64,000 bases of DNA from Pseudacidovorax sp. (GTDB taxonomy: Bacteria; Pseudomonadota; Gammaproteobacteria; Burkholderiales; Burkholderiaceae_C). The position numbers and the translations under genes are program-made. Of this stretch, positions 49,525-58,361 are shown piece by piece (position 1 is the stretch's first letter; each line of letters starts with the position of its first letter). The DNA lies in contig NZ_JAGOPN010000011.1 in the NCBI RefSeq assembly GCF_017991995.1, positions 124,001-188,000 of the forward strand. Direction: 5' to 3'. The notes under the pieces are model-generated. The model was not told the origin of the DNA, made no database searches, and saw only the letters and a list, made by a program, of their open reading frames with translations.

Positions 49525-50019
49525 TCAGCCTCCCGGCAGATGCAGCCGGGCCGAATCCTTGACCTCTTCCATCACCGCATAGGTCCGCGTCTCGCGCACG
49601 CCCGGCAACTGCCACAGCACCGCGCCCGCAAAGCGGCGGTAGTCGGCCATGTCGGCGCTGCGGGTCTTGAGCAGGTAGTCGAAGCCGCCGGCCACCATGT
49701 GGCACTCCATGATCTCCGGGTGCACCTGCACCGCGGCCTTGAAGGCGTCGAACACGTTGGGCGTGGTGCGGTCCAGCAGCACCTCCACGAAGACCAGCAT
49801 GCCCGCGCCCAGCTTGAGCGGGTTCAGCCGCGCCTCGTAGCCCAGGATGTAGCCCTCGTCGGTGAGCCGCTGCACCCGCGCCAGCACCGCCGTGGGCGAG
49901 AGGCCGATGGTCTCGGCCAGCTTGACGTTGGTGATTCGGCCGTCGGCCTGCAGCGTGGCCAGGATGCGCAGGTCCAGGCGGTCCAGTTCCGGTGCTGCGT
50001 CCAGTGGTTTGTTCGGCAT
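49525..50019 (-). CDS. Lrp/AsnC-family regulator, probable regulator of putA
   Basis: Cytoplasmic regulator of 164 aa. The helix-turn-helix (LDRLDLRILATLQADGRITN, LAETIGLSPTAVLARVQRL) is followed by the RAM ligand-binding domain (PEIMECHMVAGGFDYLLKTR). It is divergent from putA, whose product lacks the ribbon-helix-helix repressor domain present in E. coli-type PutA. In such bacteria a proline-responsive Lrp-type activator (PutR) controls putA, so that role is inferred here. A palindrome CGAATATTCG lies in the shared promoter region. Confidence 0.92.
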   Translation of the reverse strand: MPNKPLDAAPELDRLDLRILATLQADGRITNVKLAETIGLSPTAVLARVQRLTDEGYILGYEARLNPLKLGAGMLVFVEVLLDRTTPNVFDAFKAAVQVHPEIMECHMVAGGFDYLLKTRSADMADYRRFAGAVLWQLPGVRETRTYAVMEEVKDSARLHLPGG

Positions 50020-50036
50020 GATGAGAAGGATTTGAA

Positions 50037-50046
50037 CGAATATTCG
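50037..50046. promoter_or_regulatory. Palindrome in the lrp-putA intergenic region
   Basis: CGAATATTCG is a perfect 10-bp palindrome in the 86-bp gap between the divergent regulator and putA genes. AT-centred palindromes of this kind suit Lrp-family binding. It lies 59 bp before the putA start. Confidence 0.5.
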
Positions 50047-50105
50047 GCGAAGTCTGCGGGATTATTCAGGCATCCGCTAACCCAGCGCCCATCTGCGGGA
50101 CTGCC

Positions 50106-53100
50106 ATGACTGCCCTCGCCACGCCTCGACCGACCCTCGCCGTCCCCGCTGCACACCATGCCGGCAGCGGCACCATCGATGCAGCCACCATGGCACCGCG
50201 CCTGCGCCATGCCGTCGCCGGGGCCTGCCGGCAGGACGAGGCCACGGCGGTCCAGGCATTGCTGGGCGAGGCCCGCCTGTCGCCCGCACAGGCCCGCGCC
50301 ACCCACGAACTCGCCTGCCGCCTGGCCCAGCACCTGCGCGAGCGCGGCACGGGCAGCGGCCGCAGCGGCCTGGTGCAGGGCCTGCTGCAGGAATACACCC
50401 TGTCTTCGCAGGAGGGCGTCGCCCTGATGTGCCTGGCCGAGGCGCTGCTGCGCATTCCCGATGCGGCCACCCGCGATGCCCTCATCCGCGACAAGATCGC
50501 CCAGGGCGAATGGCAGGCCCACCTCGGCCGCAGCCCCTCGCTGTTCGTCAACGCCGCCAGCTGGGGCCTGCTGCTGACGGGCCGGCTGGTGGCCACGCAC
50601 AGCGAGACAGGTCTCTCGGCCCAGCTCGGCCGGCTGGTGGCCAAGGGCGGCGAGCCGCTGATCCGCAAGGGCGTGGACCTGGCCATGCGCATGATGGGCG
50701 AGCAGTTCGTCACCGGCCAGACCATCGCCGAGGCGCTGACAAAGGCGCGCCCCCTGGAGGCGCAAGGCTTTCGCCACTCCTACGACATGCTGGGCGAAGC
50801 CGCCATGACCGCCGAGGACGCCGCGCGCTACCGCCGCGCCTACGAAGAGGCCATCCGTTCAATCGGACAGGCCTCCGCCGGCCGCGGGCCCATCGACGGG
50901 CCGGGCATCTCGATCAAGCTCTCGGCCCTGCATCCGCGCTATAGCCGGGCGCAGAAGTCGCGGGTGATGAACGAGCTGTACCCGGTGCTGCGCGACCTGA
51001 GCGCCCTGGCCCGGCAGCACGACATCGGCCTCAACATCGACGCAGAAGAGGCCGACCGTCTGGAACTGTCGCTCGACCTGCTGGAGCGCCTGTGCTTCGA
51101 GCCGGCCCTGGCGGGGTGGAACGGCCTGGGCTTCGTGGTGCAGGCTTATCAAAAGCGCTGCCCCTTCGTCATCGACTTTCTCATCGACCTGGCGGCGCGC
51201 AGCGGCCGGCGGCTGATGGTGCGCCTCGTCAAGGGCGCCTACTGGGACAGCGAGATCAAGCGCGCGCAGGTGGACGGGCAGGACGGCTTTCCGGTCTACA
51301 CCCGCAAGGCGCACACCGACGTGGCCTACCTGGCCTGCGCACGCAGGCTGCTGGCCGCGCCCGCGCAGGTATATCCGCAGTTCGCCACCCACAACGCCCA
51401 CACCCTGGCGGCCATTTACACGATGGCCGATCCGTCCCGCTGGCAGCCGGGCCAGTACGAGTTCCAGTGCCTGCACGGCATGGGCGAGCCACTGTACGAG
51501 CAGGTGGTGGGCCGCACCGAGGACGGCCGCCTGGGCCGGCCCTGCCGCATCTATGCGCCCGTGGGCACCCACGAGACGCTGCTGGCCTACCTGGTGCGCC
51601 GCCTGCTGGAGAACGGCGCCAACACTTCCTTCGTGCATCGCATTGCCGACTGCACGCTGCCCATCGAGGCGCTGGTGGAAGACCCTGTCGCCACCGTGGA
51701 CCGACTGGCGACCAGGGAGGGCCGAGCCGGCACCCCGCACCCGGCCATCGCCCATCCGCTGCGGCTGTACGGCGAGGCGCGCGCCAATTCGCAGGGCATG
51801 GACCTGGCGGACGACGCGCAACTGACGAAGCTGGACGCGGCCGTGGCCGAAAGCAGGCGCATCGACTGGCAGGCCGCGCCGATGGTCGCGGGTGGGCCAC
51901 AGGCGACGGCGGCGCCGCTGGCAGCCCCTTCGGCCGTCGACCATCTGGCCACGGCGAACACATCCACCTCCGCCCCCTTGCCCGTTCGTAACCCCGCCGG
52001 CCACGGCGACATCGTCGGCATCGTGCGGCCCGCCACGCCCGACGACGTGGCCGCCGCGCTGGCCGCAGCGCACGACTTCGCCAGCCCCTGGGCCGCCACG
52101 CCGCCCGCGGAGCGCGCCGCTTCGCTCGAACGCGCGGCCGATCTGATGCAGGCCCGCATGCCACGGCTGGTCGCGCTGCTCTCCCGCGAGGCCGGCAAGA
52201 CCTTCGCCAACGGCATCGCCGAAGTGCGCGAGGCCATCGACTTCCTGCGCTTCTACGCCGGCCAGGCCCGCCGCGCGCTGCAGGGCGACGACCACGCGCC
52301 GCTGGGCCCTGTCGTGTGCATCAGCCCCTGGAACTTCCCGCTGGCCATCTTCACCGGCCAGATCGCCGCCGCACTCGCGGCCGGCAACCCGGTGCTCGCC
52401 AAGCCCGCCGAGCAGACGCCGCTGATCGCGGCCGAGGCCGTGCGCTTGTTGTACGAGGGCGGCATCCCTCGCGCGGCTTTGCAGTTGCTGCCCGGCGACG
52501 GCGAGACAGTCGGTGCTGCACTGGTGGCCGACGGCCGCGTGCAGGGCGTGATGTTCACCGGCTCCACCGAGGTCGCGCGCCTGCTGCAGCGCAGCCTCGC
52601 GCAGCGACTCGGCGCACATGGCGGCCCCGTTCCACTGATCGCCGAAACGGGCGGGCAGAACGCCATGATCGTGGACTCGTCCGCGCTCACCGAGCAGGTG
52701 GTGGCCGACGTGCTCGCCTCGGCCTTCGACAGCGCGGGCCAGCGTTGCTCGGCGCTGCGCGTGCTGTGCGTGCAGGAGGAGTCGGCCGACGCGCTGCTGC
52801 ACATGCTGCGCGGCGCCATGGCCGAGCTGAATCTGGGCGATCCTGCGCTGCTGCCCACCGATGTCGGCCCGGTCATCGACGCCGAGGCGCAGGCCGGCAT
52901 TGAGGCCCATGTGCAGGCCATGCAGGCACGCGGCCGCCGCGTGCAACGCGCCGGCCGCGCGAGCACGGGCGCCACGGCGAAGGGCACCTTCGTGCCACCC
53001 ACGCTGATCGAGATCGACAGCCTGGCCGAGCTGCAGCGCGAGGTCTTCGGCCCGGTGCTGCATGTGCTGCGCTGGCGGCGCCCCGAACTCAACGCGCTCC

Positions 53101-53957
53101 TCGCACAGATCGCCGCAACGGGATATGGCCTGACCCTGGGCCTGCACACCCGCATCGACGAGACCATCGAGCGTGTGGTGCAGGCCGCGCCGGTGGGCAA
53201 TGTCTATGTGAACCGCAACATCGTGGGCGCCGTGGTGGGCGTGCAGCCCTTCGGTGGCGAAGGCCTGTCGGGCACCGGGCCCAAGGCCGGCGGGCCGCTG
53301 TACCTGTACCGGCTGCTGGCGCAACGGCCTAGAGGCTTCCTGGCCGGCGCCGTCGCCTGCGCGCTGCCAAACGCCAAGGCCGACGAAATGACCGCGGCGG
53401 ACCGCGCGCCGCTGCGGGCCCTGCAGGACTGGGCCCGCAGCACAGGCGACGCGCAGCTCGCCGAGCAGTGCGCGCAGCTGCACCACGCCATGCCGCGCAC
53501 CACGGCCTGGCTGCTCGACGGGCCGACGGGCGAGCGCAACCGCTACGCCCTGCATCCGCGTACCGAGGTGCTGTGCCTGGCGCAGGACGACCCCTCGCGC
53601 CTGGCACAACTCGCAGCCGTGCTGGCTGCCGGAAGCCGCGCCGTATGGCCCGCCAGCCCATCGACGGCCTCACTGCTTGCCGGGCTGCCAGCGAGCGTGC
53701 AGGCCCGTGTGACGCTCGCCGCCGATCCGTTGGGCGCGGACGGCCCAGTGCTCGAACGGGTCCTTCACGAGGGCGACGCAGCACAGCGGCTGGCCGTGGC
53801 CCGTCAGCTGGCCGAGCGCCAGGGGCCCATCGTCGCACTGGATCCCTGGCCGCCGGCCGATGCCGACACGGTGCTCGCGGCGTTGCTCAGCGAGCGTTCG
53901 CTGAGCGTCAACACCGCCGCTGCGGGCGGCAATGCCAGCCTGATGACGATGGGCTGA
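50106..53957 (+). CDS. putA: Bifunctional proline dehydrogenase / P5C dehydrogenase PutA
   Basis: Enzyme of 1283 aa that oxidises proline to glutamate in two steps with substrate channelling; peripheral on the inner membrane when reduced. No N-terminal ribbon-helix-helix is present, so it is not a repressor. The FAD proline dehydrogenase domain spans about 180-500 (SIKLSALHPRY, NIDAEEADRLE, RLVKGAYWDSEIK). The NAD-dependent aldehyde dehydrogenase domain spans about 600-1060, with the catalytic Cys near 880 (SAGQRCSALR) and Glu region AETGGQN near 846. A C-terminal domain of about 200 residues gives the long-type PutA architecture. Confidence 0.97.
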   Translation: MTALATPRPTLAVPAAHHAGSGTIDAATMAPRLRHAVAGACRQDEATAVQALLGEARLSPAQARATHELACRLAQHLRERGTGSGRSGLVQGLLQEYTLSSQEGVALMCLAEALLRIPDAATRDALIRDKIAQGEWQAHLGRSPSLFVNAASWGLLLTGRLVATHSETGLSAQLGRLVAKGGEPLIRKGVDLAMRMMGEQFVTGQTIAEALTKARPLEAQGFRHSYDMLGEAAMTAEDAARYRRAYEEAIRSIGQASAGRGPIDGPGISIKLSALHPRYSRAQKSRVMNELYPVLRDLSALARQHDIGLNIDAEEADRLELSLDLLERLCFEPALAGWNGLGFVVQAYQKRCPFVIDFLIDLAARSGRRLMVRLVKGAYWDSEIKRAQVDGQDGFPVYTRKAHTDVAYLACARRLLAAPAQVYPQFATHNAHTLAAIYTMADPSRWQPGQYEFQCLHGMGEPLYEQVVGRTEDGRLGRPCRIYAPVGTHETLLAYLVRRLLENGANTSFVHRIADCTLPIEALVEDPVATVDRLATREGRAGTPHPAIAHPLRLYGEARANSQGMDLADDAQLTKLDAAVAESRRIDWQAAPMVAGGPQATAAPLAAPSAVDHLATANTSTSAPLPVRNPAGHGDIVGIVRPATPDDVAAALAAAHDFASPWAATPPAERAASLERAADLMQARMPRLVALLSREAGKTFANGIAEVREAIDFLRFYAGQARRALQGDDHAPLGPVVCISPWNFPLAIFTGQIAAALAAGNPVLAKPAEQTPLIAAEAVRLLYEGGIPRAALQLLPGDGETVGAALVADGRVQGVMFTGSTEVARLLQRSLAQRLGAHGGPVPLIAETGGQNAMIVDSSALTEQVVADVLASAFDSAGQRCSALRVLCVQEESADALLHMLRGAMAELNLGDPALLPTDVGPVIDAEAQAGIEAHVQAMQARGRRVQRAGRASTGATAKGTFVPPTLIEIDSLAELQREVFGPVLHVLRWRRPELNALLAQIAATGYGLTLGLHTRIDETIERVVQAAPVGNVYVNRNIVGAVVGVQPFGGEGLSGTGPKAGGPLYLYRLLAQRPRGFLAGAVACALPNAKADEMTAADRAPLRALQDWARSTGDAQLAEQCAQLHHAMPRTTAWLLDGPTGERNRYALHPRTEVLCLAQDDPSRLAQLAAVLAAGSRAVWPASPSTASLLAGLPASVQARVTLAADPLGADGPVLERVLHEGDAAQRLAVARQLAERQGPIVALDPWPPADADTVLAALLSERSLSVNTAAAGGNASLMTMG

Positions 53958-53964
53958 TCGATGC

Positions 53965-54762
53965 TCAGGGCATCAGCTGCCCGCCGTTGACCTCGAGCAC
54001 CTGCCCGGTCATGTAGCCCGACAGCGCCTCCGAGGCGAGGTACAGGTAGGCGCCCACGCAGTCCTCCGGCGTGCCGATGCGGCCGAGCGGAATGCCTGCG
54101 GTAAAGCCGCGGAGCATCTCCGGCGTCGAGAACTTGTCCTGCAGCGGCGTCTGGATCACGCCCGGCGCCACCGCATTCACCCGGATGCGGTCGGCGGCCA
54201 GCTCACGGGCCAGCGAGCGCGTCAGTGTGCTCACGAAGCCCTTCGACGCGGCATAGAGCGACGCACCGGCCGTGCCGCCGCTGCGGGCCGACACCGAGGT
54301 CGTGCTCACCACGCTGCCACCGCCGCGTCGCCGCATGCCAGGCAGCACCGCGCGCGTGAAGGCCACCACCGAACGGCCGTTGGTGTGCATGACCTCGTCG
54401 AAGAAGGCGTCCGACTGGTCCGCCAACGGCACCCGCGCCACCATGCTGCCCGCGTTGTTGACCAGCACCGCGATCTCGCCGAAGGCGGCCTCCACCTCGG
54501 CCACGCAACGCGCGATCGCCGCGGGGTCGCGCACATCGCCCTGCACCAGCAGCGCCTGTCCGCCGGCGGACTCGATGTCGGCGGCCACCGCCTCGGCGGG
54601 ACCGCGCGAGCTGTGGAAGTGCACCGCCACCCGCATGCCCTGGGCACCGCAGGCGCGCGCTACGGCCGCGCCGATGCCCAGGCTGGCGCCGGTCACCAGC
54701 GCCACCTGGCTCCGCAGGTCCGGAATGCACAGTGCCGTTGCGGCCATGGAAGTGGCACTCAC
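53965..54762 (-). CDS. SDR-family oxidoreductase
   Basis: Classical SDR of 265 aa. TGASLGIG at 24-31, NNAG at 102-105, Ser in VVSTTSVSA and Tyr170-x3-Lys174 (YAASK) are intact; it ends with LEVNGGQLMP. The GTG at 54762 overlaps the stop of the upstream DctP gene as GTGA; an ATG at 54747 is an alternative that would remove five residues. It is the last gene of a minus-strand operon with DctP, a GMC oxidoreductase and an EthD-like protein, so it probably oxidises an intermediate of that route. Confidence 0.9.
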   Translation of the reverse strand: MSATSMAATALCIPDLRSQVALVTGASLGIGAAVARACGAQGMRVAVHFHSSRGPAEAVAADIESAGGQALLVQGDVRDPAAIARCVAEVEAAFGEIAVLVNNAGSMVARVPLADQSDAFFDEVMHTNGRSVVAFTRAVLPGMRRRGGGSVVSTTSVSARSGGTAGASLYAASKGFVSTLTRSLARELAADRIRVNAVAPGVIQTPLQDKFSTPEMLRGFTAGIPLGRIGTPEDCVGAYLYLASEALSGYMTGQVLEVNGGQLMP

Positions 54763-55769
54763 TTGACGCTGGCGTGGACCTTCTCGAGCTCCGCGCGGTA
54801 GACCTTGACGACGCTCTGGTCGTAGGAAGCGGCGAACTTCTCGCCCACGGGCTTGGTCAGCTCACGCATGCGCGCCAGCGTGGCGGGCGGCACGTCGTTG
54901 ACCTGCATCTTCGACTCCAGCTCCTTGCGGGCCACGGTGGAGGCCTCCCGGCTGGTCTGGCGCTGGAAGGCGCCCGCTTCCTGCACGGCCGCCTTGACGA
55001 GCTGCTGGTCGGCGGGCGAGAGCTTCTCCCAGGTCTTGCGGCTGATCACCACCGGGTTGGCGGTGTACACATGGTTGGTCACGCTCAGGTACTTCTGCAC
55101 CTCGTAGAACTTGCTGGTCAGCACCACGGAGAACGGGTTTTCCTGCGCGTCCATGGCGCGGGACTCCAGCGCACCATACAGCTCGGGGAAGGGCATGGGC
55201 GCCGGGTTGGTGCCCAGGGCCGCGAAGCTGTCGAGGAACAGCGGGTTGGGAATGACCCGCAGCTTCAGGCCCTTGAGGTCCTCGACATTGACGATGGGCT
55301 TGCGGCTGTTGGTGAAGTTGCGAAAGCCCGTCTCCCAGAAGTCCAGGCCGACCATGCCCTTGTCGGGCAGGCGGCTCATCAGCAGCTGGCCGAAGGGCCC
55401 CTGCAGCAGCGCATCGACCTGCTGCGCGCTGTTGAAGGAGAAGGGAATGTCCAGCAGCGTGAACTCCTTGATCACCCCGCCCATGATGGTGGCGGAGGGC
55501 AGGGTGATGTCCTGCACGCCGCCCTGCACGGCGCTGAGCTGCTGCGCCTCACCGCCGATGGAGCCGCCGCCCAGTTCCATCAGCTTGATGCGCCCGTTGC
55601 TGCGCGTATTGAGGATCTCGGCAAGCTTCTGCGCGCCCAGCGAGATCGGATGGCCCGGCTGCACCACATGGCCGAAGCGCAGCGTAATCGGCGCTGGCGA
55701 CTGGGCATGGGCCGCGGTGGCGCAGGCCAGCGCGATCGCGGCCGCACGGATCAATTGAATGAGCTTCAC
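54759..55769 (-). CDS. TRAP transporter DctP-type periplasmic receptor, GTG start
   Basis: Periplasmic receptor of 336 aa with a Sec signal (LIQLIRAAAIALACATAAHA). DctP features: ITLRFGHVVQPGHPISLGAQ, GLKLRVIPNPLFLDSFAALG with the ligand-binding Arg, and PFPELYGALESRAMDAQENPF. The GTG at 55769 is chosen because AGGAGA stands 5 bases upstream and the signal peptide follows directly. No DctQ or DctM gene is adjacent. It is closely related to the interrupted dctP at 21863, whose permeases are intact, so it might serve that transporter in trans. Confidence 0.93.
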   Translation of the reverse strand: MKLIQLIRAAAIALACATAAHAQSPAPITLRFGHVVQPGHPISLGAQKLAEILNTRSNGRIKLMELGGGSIGGEAQQLSAVQGGVQDITLPSATIMGGVIKEFTLLDIPFSFNSAQQVDALLQGPFGQLLMSRLPDKGMVGLDFWETGFRNFTNSRKPIVNVEDLKGLKLRVIPNPLFLDSFAALGTNPAPMPFPELYGALESRAMDAQENPFSVVLTSKFYEVQKYLSVTNHVYTANPVVISRKTWEKLSPADQQLVKAAVQEAGAFQRQTSREASTVARKELESKMQVNDVPPATLARMRELTKPVGEKFAASYDQSVVKVYRAELEKVHASVK

Positions 55770-55813
55770 GGAGGTCTCCTGTTCTGGTTGGGAAGGGAAA
55801 AGAAGGCGCAGGA

Positions 55814-57442
55814 TCAGGCCCGGTGCGCGGCCAGCACCATCGCTGCGCCGCGTTCGGCCACCATCAGCGTCGGCGCGTTGGAATTGCCCGAGGTGCAGGT
55901 AGGCATGACCGAGGCATCGACGACCCGCAGACCCTGGGCGCCGCGCACCCGCAGCTGCGGATCGACGACCGAGTCCTCGTCGCCGCCCATGCGGCAGGTG
56001 CCGACGAGGTGGTAGCCCGAGACGCCGCGGTCGAGGGCATAGCGCAGCAGGGCCGCGTCGTCGTCGACGGCGGGGCCCGGCAGCGTCTCCTGGATGCCCC
56101 ATTGCCGCAGCGCCGGCATGGCGAACAGACGGCGGCCCAGCCGCAGTCCGGCCACGACGGCGGCGCGGTCGGCCTCATGGCTCAGGTAACGGGCCGCGAT
56201 GTGTGGCGGTTGGGCTGCGTCCCGCGAGCGCGCCCGCACGGTGCCGCGGCTCTCGGGCAGGGACTGGTAGACATTGATGGTCATGCCCGGCGCCTGTTCG
56301 AGCCGGTAGGTCCCCGGCTCGAAGCTGGCCGGCGCGAAGCTCAGTTGAAGATCGGGAAAGGACTGTCCGGCATCGCTGCGCGCGAAGGCGGCGCAGGTGC
56401 TGGCGCCCAGCGTGAGCAGTCCCCGGCCCTGCACGGCGTAACGCGCCAGTTCTCCCAGCATCGCCAGGCCATGGGTGCGCTCGTTCAGCGTGCGGATGCC
56501 GCGTACGCGCTGGGTCAGCCGCACCGAGTAGTGGTCGCGCAGGTTCTCGCCCACGGCAGGGCGATCGGCCACGATGGGCACGCCCAGCGTGCGCAGCAGC
56601 TCGGCCGGGCCGATGCCCGACAGCTGCAGCAGGTGCGGCGAGCGGATCGCGCCGCAGGCCACGATCACCTCGCGCCGCGCCCGCAACTGCTCGATGCGGC
56701 CCTGGTGCCGCACCTGTACGCCGACCGCCTGCATGCCGTCGAACAGCACCTGCTGCGCCAGCGCCCCGGTCATGATCCGAAGATTGGGGCGGCGCCGCGC
56801 ACGGCGCAAATAGGTCTGGGCCGGACCTCGGCGGAAGCGGCCATGGCGGTTCTGCTGGAAGGGCGCCGCGCCTTCTCGCTCCGGGCCATTCACGCTCGGC
56901 CGCACCCGCATGCCCGCCTCGCCGCAGGCCGCTAGAAAGGCGGCGCTGAGTGCATGCGTCTCCATGAACTCGCTCACGGGCAGCGGAGGCCCGGCCGTGT
57001 CGGGCAGCGTCGCCTCGATGCGCGCGTAGCAGGCCAGCGCTTCTTCATGGCTCCAGCCGGCGCAGCCCATCGCCAGCCAACGACGATGCTCCTCGGGCGA
57101 GGTGCGCACGTACAGCATGCCGTTCATCGAGCCGGTGCCGCCCAGCATGCGGCCCTGTGGCAGCGGAACCTCGCGGCCACCGAGTTCGGGGTCGGCGGCC
57201 ATCCGGTAGCGCCAGCTCAGCTGCGGGTGGTCGATGAGGCGCAGGAAGCCCGCGGGTACGTGGATGAAGGGGCTGCGGTCGGGCGGGCCAGCCTCGATCA
57301 GAAGAACCCGGTGCCGGCCATCCTCCGTGAGGCGGTCGGCGAGCACGCAACCGGCGCTGCCGGCGCCGACCACGACGAAGTCGAATTCAGCGTCCCAGGC
57401 CATGGTGCCGACGGGTCGTCGATGGCTGAAGGACGCGGCCAT
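55814..57442 (-). CDS. GMC-family (choline dehydrogenase-like) FAD oxidoreductase
   Basis: Cytoplasmic FAD-dependent alcohol oxidase/dehydrogenase of 542 aa. FVVVGAGSAGCVLADRLTED near residue 22 binds FAD, GRMLGGTGSMNGMLYVR is GMC signature 1, ACGAIRSPHLLQLSGIGP is signature 2, and the catalytic His (YHLVGTCRMGG) and Asn (GNSNAPTLMV) lie near the C-terminus. A second possible start is at 57403 (MAWDAEF). It sits 44 bp before the DctP gene and 39 bp after the EthD-like gene in one operon. The substrate is an alcohol of unknown identity. Confidence 0.92.
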   Translation of the reverse strand: MAASFSHRRPVGTMAWDAEFDFVVVGAGSAGCVLADRLTEDGRHRVLLIEAGPPDRSPFIHVPAGFLRLIDHPQLSWRYRMAADPELGGREVPLPQGRMLGGTGSMNGMLYVRTSPEEHRRWLAMGCAGWSHEEALACYARIEATLPDTAGPPLPVSEFMETHALSAAFLAACGEAGMRVRPSVNGPEREGAAPFQQNRHGRFRRGPAQTYLRRARRRPNLRIMTGALAQQVLFDGMQAVGVQVRHQGRIEQLRARREVIVACGAIRSPHLLQLSGIGPAELLRTLGVPIVADRPAVGENLRDHYSVRLTQRVRGIRTLNERTHGLAMLGELARYAVQGRGLLTLGASTCAAFARSDAGQSFPDLQLSFAPASFEPGTYRLEQAPGMTINVYQSLPESRGTVRARSRDAAQPPHIAARYLSHEADRAAVVAGLRLGRRLFAMPALRQWGIQETLPGPAVDDDAALLRYALDRGVSGYHLVGTCRMGGDEDSVVDPQLRVRGAQGLRVVDASVMPTCTSGNSNAPTLMVAERGAAMVLAAHRA

Positions 57443-57481
57443 GCGCAGCCCCGGGCGAAGGCCGGGCGCACCGCGCGACGC

Positions 57482-58165
57482 TCATCGCACGTCTCCAGGT
57501 GTGGCCGAATAGGCCAGGGCGAAGCGCTGGTGCACCGCACCTTCCTGCGCGCCCAGGACCTGCAGCGCGTCGGCGCACAACTCGGCCTGTGCCAGCGCCT
57601 GCACGGCCTGCGCGTCGTAGCCACAGGCGATCAGGACCCAGTCGGCAAAGCGGTCGGCCAGGCCGCGCATGCGCTGCTCCTCGGTGGGCGCAATCGGTGG
57701 CGCCTCATGACGGATCACGTGCAACCCCACCAGGCCCGGACGCAGGCGAAGCTCCCGACCCAGGCGGCCCAACGCGTCACGCAGCGCGGCCTCCTGACCT
57801 GGCGCGGGCGAGAGCCGCACCGTGAGCGCCTGGCGCGCCGTGACCGCGCCCTCGCTGCCCAGCACACGGCACTGGCTGCGCACCATGTGCCGGTGGTGCG
57901 GCATCATGCGCGTGGACCACGGCGTGGGTGCGTTCAGCCGCGCCGCATAGCCCGGCGACGAGAGCACCGAGAAGTCCTCGAGCTCGTAGAGCACGAACAC
58001 GCCTTCGCCCCCTTCCGCGCAGGACCAGCGGCTGGCCCGTCGGAAGCCCGGGATGCCCAGGCGCTCCGGAAAATGTTCGTGCGCGTGCCAGTCTTCGAAG
58101 TCCGGTCGCATCGCCGGTGCCATGTCCCACCACATGGCCAGGGCCGCATTGCCAAGCATTGCCAT
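57482..58165 (-). CDS. EthD-like/dimeric ferredoxin-fold protein
   Basis: Protein of 227 aa, apparently two ferredoxin-like halves. The first carries FEDWHAHEHFPERLGIPGF followed by RRASRWSCAEGGEGVFVLYE, the pattern of EthD/DUF4286-type dimeric alpha+beta barrels; the second half starts near residue 115 (ALTVRLSPAPGQ) with a matching GLVGLHVIRHE strand. The ATG at 58165 gives a normal N-terminus; the frame upstream is Arg/Gly-rich. It is the first gene of the minus-strand operon and diverges from the IclR gene. Its function is unknown; decarboxylase or isomerase roles are known in the superfamily. Confidence 0.75.
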   Translation of the reverse strand: MAMLGNAALAMWWDMAPAMRPDFEDWHAHEHFPERLGIPGFRRASRWSCAEGGEGVFVLYELEDFSVLSSPGYAARLNAPTPWSTRMMPHHRHMVRSQCRVLGSEGAVTARQALTVRLSPAPGQEAALRDALGRLGRELRLRPGLVGLHVIRHEAPPIAPTEEQRMRGLADRFADWVLIACGYDAQAVQALAQAELCADALQVLGAQEGAVHQRFALAYSATPGDVR

Positions 58166-58304
58166 TGCCGCGCCCTCAGCAGACCTGCGGGCCCGGGCCG
58201 CACCGTCGCAGCCGCCCTGCAGCCGCCCCATCCATCGCTTGCTTCATGACTCGTCTCCAACCCGTGTTCCTGAAATTGGGCCGGATGCTGCCAGAGTTGT
58301 GAAT

Positions 58305-58343
58305 GCCATTCAACTTGGCGATAAGATTCAAAATTTGAATGGC
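58305..58343. promoter_or_regulatory. Nested palindromic operator before the IclR gene
   Basis: GCCATTCAA (58305-58313) and TTGAATGGC (58335-58343) are exact inverted copies 21 bp apart. A second perfect palindrome, ATTCAAA-A-TTTGAAT, lies at 58326-58340 and shares the right arm. The cluster stands in the divergent gap between 58165 and 58362, directly before the IclR gene, so it is probably its autoregulatory and operon-control site. Confidence 0.68.
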
Positions 58344-58361
58344 TTCCACGAAAGAAGTGGC

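Noticed and set aside
50859-53609. Minus-strand frame of about 900 codons opposite putA
   Set aside because: It lies entirely within putA, has antisense composition and shows no motif.
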